From the NCBI GenBank assembly GCA_037951165.1, contig JBBDHG010000151.1:992001-1056000 (forward strand): a DNA stretch of 64,000 bases, written 5' to 3'. The notes under the pieces were generated by a model. It was not told where the DNA came from. It ran no database searches and worked only from the letters and a program-made list of their open reading frames with translations. Source of the DNA: Lophius americanus. Taxonomy: Eukaryota; Chordata; Actinopteri; Lophiiformes; Lophiidae. A program made the position numbers and the translations under genes. The number at the start of each line of letters is the position of its first letter. Within the stretch, counting starts at the first letter, position 1. This document shows positions 34,201 to 45,915 of the stretch, piece by piece.

Positions 34201-35346
34201 CGTTGATTCTGTTTTACTATTTTACTATTTTACGCTTCGGTTTTAGGCATTAAATAACCCATTAAATAAAATCTGAATTTTTTTAATCTTGCATTTTGTG
34301 TGCAGTGATGTTTGATATTTTATATCGATAGAAGAAATCCCAGCATTGGCATTCTGAAGAAGAATAATACATTCATTTATTGACATAATAGTGGAATACA
34401 ACACTCCTACTCGTCTACTGATTATAAACATAATTGCTCATGACACTTGAACAATACTTTGTAGAATAGATGCTAATGCTACTCTCTCTCATTTAAGAGA
34501 AATAAAAATAAACGCCATCATCCTTATTAATTGTGCTTGCATTGCTCTCATCACGTAAAAAGATGTATACAAGATGAGAAACGTCAAGGTCGGTGCAATT
34601 CACTTTTGGCCAGATGGTGGCAGCATTTCACCATTTAGCTTTCTACTGTTGAATACACAGTCATCACCTCTGCACTTGCAACTGAGCATCACTGATGCAT
34701 CGGGTATTAATTTATGATTAATGCATGAAATGAATCCTGGAGAAATACAAAACCTCGCACGGGTTTTATTTTTCTCCATCTGGATCTATTCATGATTAAT
34801 CACTCCGGCTTATCACCTAATAAAAATCCTGCCCGTGAGCCGCCGGGAGAGCTGTTTTGAGTCAGAGCGAACGCATCGCCTTGACTCCAGGCCACACAGC
34901 GACACCAGCAGAACACCCCAAACGCTGGAATCCTCACATCTCGTTCATCTCTGTGGAGAAATGGAAGAGGCTCTGTAGGATAGTGTGCGAAGCTGCCACC
35001 ATATGGAACGTGGTTGTTGGTGGAAGCCCAGTCCAGCAGTAAACATTTGTCGTGCTGGGTCAGATGCAATGTAGCCCACGCACTGTGTGACTCATAGCTA
35101 CCGTGTGAGTCAAACCCACTAACACAAATACACACATGTACATGTGCACAGGCAAACATTGACACACTCCCCCATCCTCCTCCTCCTCTTCTTCTTCCCT
35201 CCCTCTCGCTCTGTGTCTCTCTCCATGATGAGTGCAGACCCCCATCAGGGATGACAACTGTTCGCCGGATGATGCCAGAGAGAGGAGGCAAGAGGCCATG
35301 GTAAAGGGGAGGATGGTTGTCGCCTGTGTGCAGCGGCAGCGGCACA

Positions 35347-35412
<66 letters not shown>

Positions 35413-36390
35413 GCAGGAGTCTCTCCGACAGATACTTAGATTTTTTTGCGAGCATGCATGTTGACTTAATACACACTTGAAGCTGGCATCTGAAGCCCGT
35501 CTGCACATGTGGGAGGCGGCGGCTTTATCTCCTCTTTGAAAGCATTGAGCCACAGCCTAAATCTCGGGCGGCACCTCGCTGACAGGAGGGGGGAGATAGC
35601 AGGGTTCCCCTCCCTGCCGGCTCCCGCTATCAGATGCTTAGAGCCAAATTGCCGCCTGTGTAGCATTAAAGCACATCAGGAAACCGGAGCATGTTTTTCT
35701 CGTTTTAACCCGGGCCAACTTCTTTATCCGTAGAGATTAATGCACAATGGAGAGAATTAAATGATTATCTTTATTAGCTCTTCGATAAGACTTAGATAAG
35801 GAGATTGATACTAGTCTTATGGCAGTATTATCCATATGATACAGCCAGGAGATGGTTAGCTTAGCTGTTAGGGTGCCAGTAGGCAGATTATATGCAATGC
35901 ATTGCGAGGATGTTATTTTTGGTGGTCCAAAAATAACACCTCCTACAACCATAACCTAAATTATGGTTGAACGCAAAATCTAATTTAACAGATTTTTATC
36001 TCTTTTTAATTGACTCCTTTTAAAAATCCAATATTTTAAACTGTCTTCTTTTTTTTTTTTACAACAGAATATTCAGGTCTTATTAAGAATAAATTGAAAT
36101 ATTGTGAAAAAAACATTCAGAGGAAAAGATTTTATGTGTGGCGAGAATAAAGCTGCAAATTTATCAGGAATAAGTCATAATGAGAATAAACTTGTTCATA
36201 AAAGGGACCATTAAACCCGGTTGTTTCTCCATAATGGACTCAGTGTCTTACAGAAGTCTGTTCAACTAACTGTCCTAACTGTCCAAAGGCAGAATTAGCT
36301 TCCTAGCTAACTAAATGGCTGTTGTCTACAGTCATGAAATAATTAACTATCTAAATAAATGTCTTTGTGATACAGTCAGGGGTTGGCTAC
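34201..36390. other. Noncoding with a CA array
   Basis: The long minus-strand open frames over 34800-35550 come from reading through the CA/GT array and flanking purine/pyrimidine tracts. Nothing else is recognised. Confidence 0.6.
35350..35410 (+). repeat. (CA)n microsatellite
   Basis: About 30 units with one AAAC interruption near 35377. Confidence 0.95.
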
Positions 36391-36391
36391 C

Positions 36392-36568
36392 TAGCTAACT
36401 AACTGGCTATGGGCTACAGTCGGGAAAAAAACTAGCTAACTAACTGGCTATGGGCTACAGTCGGGAAAAAAACTAGCTAACTAACTGGCTATGGGCTACA
36501 GTCGGGAAAAAACTAGCTAACTAACTGGCTATGGGCTACAGTCGAGAGAAAACTAGCTAACTAAACTA
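36392..36568 (+). repeat. 41-bp minisatellite, about 4 copies
   Basis: The unit starts TAGCTAACTAACTGGCTATG and continues GGCTACAGTCGGGAAAAAAA C. Copies differ mainly in A-run length and one G/A change. Decayed relatives extend left to about 36260. Confidence 0.9.
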
Positions 36569-37363
36569 AATGTCTCTGGCTCTAGCTTCATATTAAGCTA
36601 ACTATAAAGATATGTCAGTAATATTAATCATTTCATCCGTCACTAACAGGCCTGTTTACAACCCCGTTCACTTTACTATAAATGTGGTTGAGAACATTAA
36701 TAGTCCATTCGATCAATTTAGGACCATTTTGAAAGATTTTGTTTCTAATTTATCTTTGATGGCGTTGAATACGTTGATCCTTAAATTGCTACGTCAGCAG
36801 TTTGAGTGGAGCCGGAGATCGTTGCTGCGTGTCGTCGCTCTCCTCTCGCTCCATAACAACTTCTCAGGCCCTTTATTGCGGAGGTTTTTAATGGATCAGG
36901 TGGTAAAAACGTGCCTTTGAGAGTATTTGTGAATTTTTTTACGGTGCTGCACATTTTGATCTCAGGTTGTCAAACACATGATTTATGGTGTCAGCCTTGC
37001 ATGATTCCTCCGCTGCTGCCAGAGATCTTTGTTGATCCCTCACCAGCTGCTCCCTCATGTTCGAAGCTGACTGAGGTGTATGGACGTTTTAAAAAAAAAA
37101 ATTTTTGTGTTATGGCCTCCAGTGCTTGTCTCTCAGCTTTATCTGTGGACTCTGAACAGGGCCAGAGTTTTCTTTCAACTTGTCAACCCAACAAAGCAGG
37201 TCCTCACCGTTGAGTTGACACAAGGCCATGGGCTGAGAGGGAAGTCTGTCCTGCTGCATCAAATAATCGGAGACGTTAATAATTTGTCCTGTCAGGAAAC
37301 CTAAAAGATTTGTTTTTATAGTACCTGACAGGGGCAAATGTATTGCATCTTAAGTAACTTCAC

Positions 37364-37403
37364 TTATTGTGGCTTGATAACTTTCGTCATCAAGCCACAA
37401 TAA
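37364..37403. repeat. Foldback, 15-bp perfect stem, 10-nt loop
   Basis: TTATTGTGGCTTGAT at 37364-37378 pairs perfectly with 37389-37403. Confidence 0.85.
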
Positions 37404-37464
37404 AACCCAAGTGTTGATGAAGGAGAGTTAAAATTGATGCATCCCTGGACGTACTTTTATAACG

Positions 37465-37610
37465 CTTCATTACCTCCGCCAAGGTTATCTTTGTTTCTGT
37501 TTGTCTGTCTGTCGATCTGTGAACAAGATTACGGAAAAACTAGTGAACAGATTTGCATGAAATCTAACCCAGAGGTAGATCTTGGCATATCCTCCAGATG
37601 AGTACATTTA
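37465..37610 (+). repeat. Teleost interspersed repeat (ACCTCCGCCAAGG type)
   Basis: TTACCTCCGCCAAGGTTAT, then TGTTTGTCTGTCTGTCGATC, CAAGATTACGGAAAAACTAG and TGAACAGATTTGCATGAAAT form the start of a widespread fish repeat. A poorer copy lies at 44545-44660 (CCAAGGAGGTAATGG, GAGCAGGATTATTAAAAG). Confidence 0.5.
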
Positions 37611-38265
37611 TGTCATTGTACGTGTTTTACAGCGTTTAAAAATAATAGAATTGCTGTTATTTGTAGTTGTGTCCATTATTGCCGATGCCTTTGTTCCTTT
37701 GATGTTCCTTTGGGGGGGGCGGGGAAGCTATGGTCTGGGAGAAGAAAAAGGAAAATGACACAACAATGTCTGTTTACCGGAGAGTAACAGGAAATGACAT
37801 CATAAAGAGTAAACATCCATGACTCTGTACGGATCGATACTCAGAGTTGTCAGTAGATTTAGAGGCTGGCAATAACCTCCATTGGAGAAATGTGCAAGCA
37901 TTAATCAAGCATGTCTGTTGTGCATCACTTTTAAGTATCCTTTGGAAACACTTCTGTGGTTTTGTGGCGTTTATTTGAATGTGTTTTCTTTATTTGCATG
38001 TGTTTTTTTTTTCCAGAGGTTACCTCTATCTGTTTATCAGACACCCTCCAGTCTATTCCAGTTGCCTGACTTGCAATGTGGGTTGCATTTTTCCCTCTCA
38101 ATCCTATTAATGCGGGGACACACCTGTGTGCGTATCCTGGTCAGCATGCGTATATGGCGGATTGGAATAATGAATTCATGAAGTCATCAATTAATCCGTC
38201 ACTTACGGGATAAATGCGGCTCATCCGGAGTCTTTAGTGTACAAAGTAGATCAGGATATACGTGA

Positions 38266-38267
<2 letters not shown>

Positions 38268-38312
<45 letters not shown>
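38268..38312 (+). repeat. (GT)n microsatellite
   Basis: About 22 uninterrupted GT units. Confidence 0.95.
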
Positions 38313-38313
<1 letters not shown>

Positions 38314-38385
38314 CACGGCTCCTCACAAGAGAGACCGGATCACAGAGGTTTTATAGTAGGTGATGCAAGCTGTGCACACTTTTCC

Positions 38386-38410
38386 CACACACACACACAC
38401 ACACACACAC
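38386..38410 (+). repeat. (CA)n microsatellite
   Basis: About 12 CA units, inverted relative to the GT array 75 bp upstream. Confidence 0.95.
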
Positions 38411-38774
38411 TTACACATCACAGGGCTGTTTCGCTTTTCTAGGTAAGTTGTTGCCAAGGCTCAGAATGAGCGAAGTGATTGGTTGCCTCTGCTCATCACC
38501 AGTAGGATTGGCCGGTTCTTTAAGGGAAGCTTTCCAGGATGTCTCCCCATCAGCTCCCGTACCAACTGCTGGGTTTCTCTTTATGTCAGTATAGGCATAC
38601 ATTCCTCTTCCTGTTTCATTAGAACGGTACTTTCTTTAGTCCTTTTATGATTGCAGGAGTGAAAGGATGAATCAAGGGAAGGGAATCTCTTTTTTCCAAA
38701 CGCAGATCCATCCACATTATCATATGGAATAGTCACAGCAGTATATTGATTCCCACCAGTGTTTTGAGTTGAAG

Positions 38775-38903
<129 letters not shown>

Positions 38904-39120
38904 TCTGCTGTAATGTATGCAGCGGCAGGACGTAACCGTCCAAGAGAATAAAAAATATTTTTAGCCAAGCGAATACAATCAGCACACTTTTCTTCTCAGT
39001 GGTTTATATTCGCTGATAAGCACCAATGACAAAATATGTCCTCAGCCTCAGGGTGATCACGCTAGTGTGTGTGTTTGCACGTTCACCATGTGTGCGCTTG
39101 TATGCCTCACGCCTCTGGCT

Positions 39121-39145
39121 GTGTGTGTGTGTGTGTGTGTGTGTG
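39121..39145 (+). repeat. (GT)n microsatellite
   Basis: About 12 GT units. Confidence 0.95.
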
Positions 39146-39216
39146 AGTGCAGCGATGTTTGTGCTGAATTAAACAAGGTCACTCAGTGCAAGAGGCTGAC
39201 TGCTCAGCATCCTCCA

Positions 39217-39217
<1 letters not shown>

Positions 39218-39304
<87 letters not shown>
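39218..39304 (+). repeat. (CA)n microsatellite
   Basis: About 43 CA units, inverted relative to the GT array 72 bp upstream. Confidence 0.97.
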
Positions 39305-39306
<2 letters not shown>

Positions 39307-39430
39307 TCAGTCACCATGACACAAACATGTGTAGATACTAGACTAGTGCTGTAATCCCCAGTATCCAGGAACACATAAATAGATAAATGGTGAAAAATGA
39401 CAGAAGTGACATAATCAAATGTGATGGTTA

Positions 39431-39577
39431 GACGGTGGCAGCTGTTATACGATCTTCTAGCAGGACGCTGGTTCCTATTAGACGGTGGCAGCTGTTATAC
39501 GATCATCTAGCAGGACGCTGGTTCCTATTAGACGGTGGCAGCTGTTATACGATCATCTAGCAGGACGCTGGTTCCTA
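39431..39577 (+). repeat. 50-bp tandem repeat, 3 copies
   Basis: Three near-identical units start GACGGTGGCAGCTGTTATAC. Units 2 and 3 agree except at the end, and unit 1 differs by one base (TCTTCTAG versus TCATCTAG). The duplication is recent. Confidence 0.95.
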
Positions 39578-39704
39578 AGCGCGGTCTGAGACGCCTCTAG
39601 AAATGAAGCTCTGGTGAAAGTTCTGACAGGAACACCATTAACTTGCACATTTAATATGTTCTCATACCATCCTGTCTTTCTCCTTTCACACGTGTGTGCG
39701 GTCG

Positions 39705-39752
39705 TAATTCTGTGCCTGCCTGAGTTCACCACCTCAGGCAGGCACAGAATTA
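39705..39752. repeat. Foldback, 20-bp perfect stem, 8-nt loop
   Basis: Arms TAATTCTGTGCCTGCCTGAG (39705-39724) and its exact reverse complement (39733-39752) flank the loop TTCACCAC. Confidence 0.9.
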
Positions 39753-39837
39753 AGACGTTTCTTCCACGGATCTTATCTCACAGCTTTGATATGGAAACTA
39801 TACATCAAAATGTGCCGCTTAATAGTACCGTGTAATA

Positions 39838-40325
39838 GTGTTATACTTCTAGTTTAGTGTAATATTTATATTATAGTGTAATATTTTTAGTATGGCGTAA
39901 TATTTATATTATAGTGTAATATTTTTAGTATGGTGTAATATTTATATTATAGTGTAATATTTTTAGTATGGTGTAATATTTATATTATAGTGTAATATTT
40001 TTAGTATGGTGTAATATTTATATTATAGTGTAATATTTCTATTGTAATATTCTAGTATAGTTTAATATTTATATTATTGTGTAATATTTCTATTGTAACA
40101 TTCTAGTATAGTTTAATATTTATATTATAGTGTTATATTCTAGTATAGTTTAATATTTATATTATAGTGTAATATTCTAGTATAGTTTAATATTTATATT
40201 ATAGTGTTATATTTCTATTGTAATATTCTAGTATAGTTTAATATTTATATTATAGTGTAATATTCTAGTATAGTTTCATATTTTAATATAGTGTTATATT
40301 TCTAGTATAGTCTAATATTTATATT
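39838..40325 (+). repeat. AT-rich 38-bp (19+19) minisatellite, about 13 units
   Basis: A dimer of TGTAATATTTATATTATAG and TGTAATATTTTTAGTATGG dominates to about 40030. It then changes to units with ATTCTAGTATAGTTTAATAT. A LINE-type tail follows about 50 bp after the array. Confidence 0.9.
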
Positions 40326-40374
40326 TAGGATTTGTATTTATTCTGTTATATTGCTCTGTGTGCTTTTTGCTGCT

Positions 40375-40431
40375 GTAAACCTGCAATTTTCCCGTCGTGG
40401 AACTAATAAAGGATTATCTTATCTTATCTTA
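40375..40431 (+). mobile_element. LINE-type 3' tail with TTATC pentamer end (second copy)
   Basis: CTGCAATTTTCCCGTCGTGG and AACTAATAAAGGATT are followed by only three TTATC units. Compare with 16900-16952, where the same tail is followed by 1.28 kb of pentamers. Confidence 0.6.
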
Positions 40432-40679
40432 ATTGGGAAAGAGGCAATATGGATGTTAGTGACATTTTACACGCTAAAACTGCAGAAAAACTGAGAAAAA
40501 AAATCACATAATAAGCAATAGAAAGTTACTAAATGAGCTCAATCTGTGACCGCGGCAATGTGGCAATTCTCAATGCAAAACGTAATTCTACCATTACTAA
40601 TATTTCTACTTCAAATTTTCATGTGTAGCTGTAGCAACATGGTAATGCCTCACACTGACTACCGAGATTCATATTAAGT

Positions 40680-41160
40680 GGAACAGTGCAGGTTCATACA
40701 GTGAAATAGTCCATGTTCATACAGTGGAACAGTCCAGGTTCATACAGTGAAATAGTCCATGTTCATACAGTGGAACAGTCCAGGTTCATAAAGTGAAATA
40801 TTGCAGGTTCATACAGTGAAATAGTCCATGTTCATACAGTGGAACAGTCCAGGTTCATAAAGTGAAATATTGCAGGTTCATACAGTGAAATAGTCCATGT
40901 TCATACAGTGGAACAGTCCAGGTTCATAAAGTGAAATATTGCGGGTTAATCTAGTGGACCAGTCCATGTTCATACAGTGAAATAGTCAATGTTCATACAG
41001 TAAATTACTCCAGGTTAATACAGTGAAATACTCCAGGTTCATCCAGTGGAACAGTCCATGTTCATACAGCGAAATAGTCCAGGTTCATAAAGTGAGTTAG
41101 TCCAGGTTCACAAAGTGAAGTAGTCCAGGTTCATACAGTGGAACAGTCCAGGTTCATCCA
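40680..41160 (+). repeat. 23-bp minisatellite, about 21 copies
   Basis: The unit is close to GTTCATACAGTGAAATAGTC plus three bases. It alternates GAAATAG and GGAACAG variants, and a trimer of 69 bp repeats three times between about 40740 and 40945. Confidence 0.9.
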
Positions 41161-41269
41161 GTTTCCTGCTCTTGTTGTCAGGGTCATTCATGATAGTAAT
41201 CAGCTGGTCACATCCGTCCAATAGCACAGGGACATACCTTTATTAGCCAATCATCCGGCTGATCCCTTC

Positions 41270-41500
41270 TGTACAGCTGGTGATCATGCTCTACATGCAG
41301 AATCCAGCCAGTCTTAGCAAATTCATCAAATTAATCTTGCATCTATCTCAGCAGAGTCATCAGCCACCACCCCCATCAGCAGTGTCTAGACTCTACTGGT
41401 GGGGGTTTATCTCGCTGCTGCTCATAATCAGAATCTCCAGACTTTCTGAGAGACTTAGGCTGCTTTCACATGCTAGATTTGGATCTTTGTTAGGATGAAT
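41270..41500 (+). repeat. Unclassified dispersed repeat (family B), copy 1
   Basis: AGCAGAGTCATCAGCCACCA, TGTCTAGACTCTACTGGTGG, TTTATCTCGCTGCTGCTCA and ATCTCCAGACTTTCTGAGAG are shared in order with 43190-43350 and partly with 46530-46600 and 58930-59010. No coding capacity is visible. Confidence 0.5.
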
Positions 41501-42666
41501 ACTTTTTGTTCCAGTTAGTTTGGTGTGGCATAACCTTCTAAAGAACCTTTCAGGACAGACTTACATCCTATCATCATCATCATCATCTACGTGGCTGTGT
41601 CTCCCTATACTTGATGATGTCGTTGGCTTGAAGACCGGCGCCTCTAACTTGGGCGTGTCTTCAACACCCGTGTCCTTCCTCTCTCTAACCTTTTCTAGAA
41701 AATAAAAAGTTTTACCATTTCAATGCGGCGACGAAGCTCCCTCACATCGTCCGCGGCAGTAAACGCGATCTTGCCTCCGCTCCCTCTTCTCTCCTGATCG
41801 AAACAGTCATAAATGAGCTTGTTTGAGCCGAACTATTTGTGTGATACATGAAACTATCTATCTTATCTTTACACATCCTATGGATTTAGTTTCAGGGAGG
41901 CTGCAGCTCAAACCTCCTCAAACTGCTGCACTGATTTATGTCCAGTGTCCCAGTAAAAAGGAAGTGGGGCGCAGCTGTGTGACGCCGCACCTCCCACCTG
42001 ACCATCACTCTCCCGCTCTACAACAGGAAACCTTATCTTTATCTCTTCATCCTGTGAAGAAAGACCACAAATTAGGAGGAAGACAATTATTGGTAGTTAG
42101 CTGTGGGCCGTATATCTGTCTCCGCGCATAGAGGGCTCAAATATATCCCATCATCATTCTTTACGGGCGGCCGGCGAATGCAATGATGATATTTATGGGC
42201 CGTTGTTTTCCTTTCCATCAGCGCTGTCACCCTTCATGCGTGTACCGCACCTCCTCGTGTCAGGAGGTGGGTTCCTCTCCTCTTTGTTCCACACAGGTAA
42301 CGTCCGTGTCTGCAGATTTATTTATTCATTTTACCGGTTCACCGCCAGGATGTTCGGAAAAGATGACCCAGTAAAGTTCTGCCCTGGATTGAGCAGCCAT
42401 ACGTTCTTCTCTGTTATACCAGCAAGTAAAACTTTTATTATGAAGGCTGCTTTTATTGACATGATACGTCTACAAATCTGACACGCTTGGTTGTAAGGAA
42501 GAACATAAAAATAATAAAAAAAGAAAAAAAAAGGAGGCAAAGGCTCGTATGTCACGGCTGTCAGACGATCAATGAGAGGTACGACATGCAGGGCACATAC
42601 AAAACATGCTAATCACAAACGCTCCACGTTTCATACCTGATTTATCAGACCGCCTTTACTCAGTTT

Positions 42667-42670
<4 letters not shown>

Positions 42671-42720
<50 letters not shown>
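42671..42720 (+). repeat. (GT)25 microsatellite
   Basis: 25 uninterrupted units. Confidence 0.97.
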
Positions 42721-42722
<2 letters not shown>

Positions 42723-43149
42723 TACCGCATTTCCTGGATTGATTGCTTTCTTAGTGCAATTTTGGCCGAACGCCACATCCTTGCTGTCTGATACGAGACA
42801 CGTCAGAGACCGTAGAGGTTTTAGATGTACTGCAGCTCCAGCCCGGTGAATTACAGCAGCTCTGAAAAGGCATTTATTTTAATCAGCCTTTTATTATTCT
42901 TCACAAGTACACAGTGATATCACAAAACCGGCTATTTCACGTGACGCGATTGTGTAGTTTCTTTGTGTGTGTCTGCGGTTGTGTCTGATTTTTCTCAGGA
43001 CTAATCAGATAATCACAGCAACTTCATTAAGTAGTGTTAACTTTTAATTACAAAAAAGAAACAAAACACACCAAAGGATGTTTTGTCTTCAAATTTAAAC
43101 TTTAATTACTAGAAGTGGGGGGGGAAAAAAATCAATAAATCATAATGAA

Positions 43150-43355
43150 GCTTAAGGGAGAGTTGCTCAGCCTTCCACCCCCAAACTTCTTCTCAGGCCT
43201 CGCTGATCAATCAGCTTCATCGTTCATCAGTCTCAGGAGAATCATCGGCCACCAACACCAGTTTCTAGACTCCAAAGGAGGACTTTTACCACTGCTCAGG
43301 ACTTTAATCGCAATCTCCTTGGAAATTATGAGCACCAAAGACTTTCTGTCAGACA
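43150..43355 (+). repeat. Family B dispersed repeat, copy 2
   Basis: AGAATCATCGGCCACCAACA, CCAGTTTCTAGACTCC, TTTTACCACTGCTCAGGACT and AAAGACTTTCTGTCAGACAA parallel copy 1. Confidence 0.5.
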
Positions 43356-45074
43356 ATCACATTTCACCTGTTGTAATAAAAATATAATATATACTTTAAT
43401 TCTCAGTCCCTCTTGATCGAAATATCGTAATATGTTTTGTGGCAATACTGTATCGATACACAGATGCTAAGGGTCGCTATCTTATTGCATAAATCGAAAA
43501 TGTGAATTGAAGTTTTTGGTACTTTAGTAATCCTTCGGAAAAGAAAATTTCAATAAATAAATATATATATGTATATATTTATAATGGTAATATGTTGTTA
43601 CAATAATCAGATATAAATGATTGATTTAAGGTTTTCATATCATAACTATTCAAACTAGTTCAAAAGTGATGGTGGACGGCGTTCGCAGGAATTTGGCTAA
43701 TCATGGCAGTTTAGCAGAAGCAATTACATTTTAGGAACATTTACGCAACAGCTTCTGCATAAAGCGATATCGTCTTGTCGTGGTTTGGCCTTTCACTCAC
43801 CTGACGACGCCGTTTTAGGGCCAGAAAACACAAAATGTTGAAAACAAGCTCCATAGCATAACATTTTGAGAACACCAATATCCTCCTTGTGTAAACTGGT
43901 AAAAATTCGATTCATTCTTCAAAACCGTGCCACATGTCGTTCATGGCTTTAGCGTTTTCAGGCTAATAACCATGAGCAGACAGACAGAACCATTATAACA
44001 AAACAGAAGACGAGATCTCCTGCTTGAAAACAGAGGTGTTGTGTTATTCCTGAGCTACACCGCCGACTACCGGCCTTTCTTGCACCATTTTAATCACTTT
44101 GTGGATCGTTTTCAAAGATAGTTCTCGCAATTGATGAGAACATGAAACTTTTCAAAACTCAAAGGAAAGAAAAACCCTTTCTTGCACTTTCAACAAAACC
44201 ATTGTCGTGTAAAGGTTGCCGTAGACACAGAGCAGATAGTTTCTCTTTATGCGGGTGAAACTGTATTCAAAGAGAGAGGAGGACAAGCGCACACACTTTT
44301 AATCTACGGATGCACCTTCTATAACGGCTGAGGCTCCATTCATTCAGTCTTCTTTGTACACCTCCCTGATTAACCTGAGAATGATAGCGAACTACATCAG
44401 TTGTCCCGCTGTCTCTTCTTTTTGGTTTACCTAATAACCTTAATATGTTTTTGTAGTCGGGCTCCACAGTGATAATGGGACAATGAACCAAACGCCATGG
44501 CCCATTTGCTTCTTTTCATTTCTTTTGAAGGTTAGCTTGAGGTTATTACCACTTCCAAGGAGGTAATGGTTTTGTTTTTTGTGTCTGTGAGCAGGATTAT
44601 TAAAAGTAAGTTACATTGACTGGTTTTAAAAAAAAAATCTGTATGGATGAAGATTCAACGTTACCTTGCTAATTATGTAAAAAATGCAGTTTGTTCAAAG
44701 CTCTTTATATTATATTAGCTGTAAGTGGTATCTTACCTATCTGCCTCTCCACAGCCTTTAATGAACTGTACTCAGACTATGTTTTATGTTTGGAGGGTCA
44801 ATCATAATCAGGAACTGGAAGAAACCCGTTAAACCTCTTTTTCAGGTATGGGTGATTGAATGAGGACGCGTAGCTGCATGTGAGTAAATGTCGTATAGGA
44901 TATGTTTTTCTTCCATGTGGAATACACTTGTCTTCCTAGTGTTTTTTAATATAATTATATGCAGTTTATTTGGCTATATTTCTTCTCACAGTTGTTTTTG
45001 ACTATTGATAATATGTTTACAGTCCAGCCACTCCTGTAGGTGGTTTTGGGTTTTGCCTGTATTTTTGTATTAAC

Positions 45075-45155
45075 CACCTTTTTATGTTTCTGTCACATCA
45101 TGTAAAGTGCATTATAAATTAAATGTATTATTATTATTATTATTATCATTTATCA
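45075..45155 (+). mobile_element. L2-like LINE 3' tail
   Basis: It shares the terminal ATGTAAAGTGCATTATAAAT stretch and an ATT-repeat end with the element at 46380-46460. No coding part is visible upstream. The unclassified dispersed repeat follows immediately, at 45165. Confidence 0.6.
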
Positions 45156-45164
45156 TTTTCTCGA

Positions 45165-45915
45165 ATTATATCCCCGAAAAGTTTATGATATAATGGAATC
45201 GTCATCATCGCTGCCACTAAATCTGCCGGCGCATAGGCCTTGGTGCGAAGAAGAACCGGGATTCTTTCGGGACAGGTCAGTTGCAAATTTCTGACACTAG
45301 GGGAGCTTTATCTCAAAACATTCTGGCCATAATTTCTTAATTTCACAGCCACACACAGTTTTTCTGACATAAATTCCTAACTGTTGTCACTCTTTTCTAC
45401 TAATGACCGTTTCCTGTTAGAAAACCAAACAACTCTGAAAGTGGTAACTTTCAGGCAAGATTTTTCTTCATTAACCGGGATAAGTCAAAGACTTTTTCAT
45501 GCATCATTTTCAATATCCACATAGACCTAAGTGCAAGGAAGAACTGGATTGATGTTGGGGAAGGTTGGTTGTTTATTTCAGACACTAGGGGGAACTTTAT
45601 CTCAAAAGGTTTTCTGGCCATAATTTCTCAACCATTTGTTCGAGGTTGTCCAAATTTGGTGCAAATAAATCGAGTCAAGGAGATCTAGCTTGTATAAGTC
45701 TAAGTTGTATATTTCCGACACTAAGGGGACCTTTATCTCAGAAAGTTTTAGGGCTATAATCTATCAACTGTTTGTCCAATTTAGTCAAAATTTGGTGTAT
45801 GTGATCGACTCCAGGAGATCTATCTTGTATACATCATATTTTACTCTAAAAGATCCTATTTTGATCACCAGAGGTGATACCCGGGCTGTCGGGGACGACA
45901 GCGTACGCCTAGTCC
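45165..45915 (+). repeat. Family A dispersed repeat, copy 3 (longest + strand copy)
   Basis: It begins ATATCCCCGAAAAGTT and ends CTGTCGGGGACGACAGCGTA followed by CGCCTAGT. Inside, the module (GTGCRAGGAAGAACTGG, GACACTAGGGGGAACTTTAT, GGCCATAATTTCTCAAC, GAGATCTATCTTGTAT) is present two to three times, so the element has internal tandem structure of roughly 160-300 bp. It lies between two L2-like LINE 3' segments. Confidence 0.8.

Larger units (their letters stand above)
36570..38267. other. Noncoding, one repeat and one foldback
   Basis: Apart from the interspersed repeat at 37465-37610 and the foldback at 37364-37403, nothing is recognised. A 102-codon frame at 36612-36920 shows no domain. 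Confidence 0.6.
41500..45074. other. Noncoding with GT array and family B copy
   Basis: Besides the listed repeats, 41820-42480 has overlapping open frames of 60-100 codons without recognisable domains. 44260-44490 has a minus-strand frame of 74 codons, also unrecognised. Confidence 0.5.

Noticed and set aside
34800..35553. Minus-strand frames of 102-202 codons with Cys-Val runs
   Set aside because: Produced by reading through the CA/GT array at 35350-35410. The flanks show no domain.
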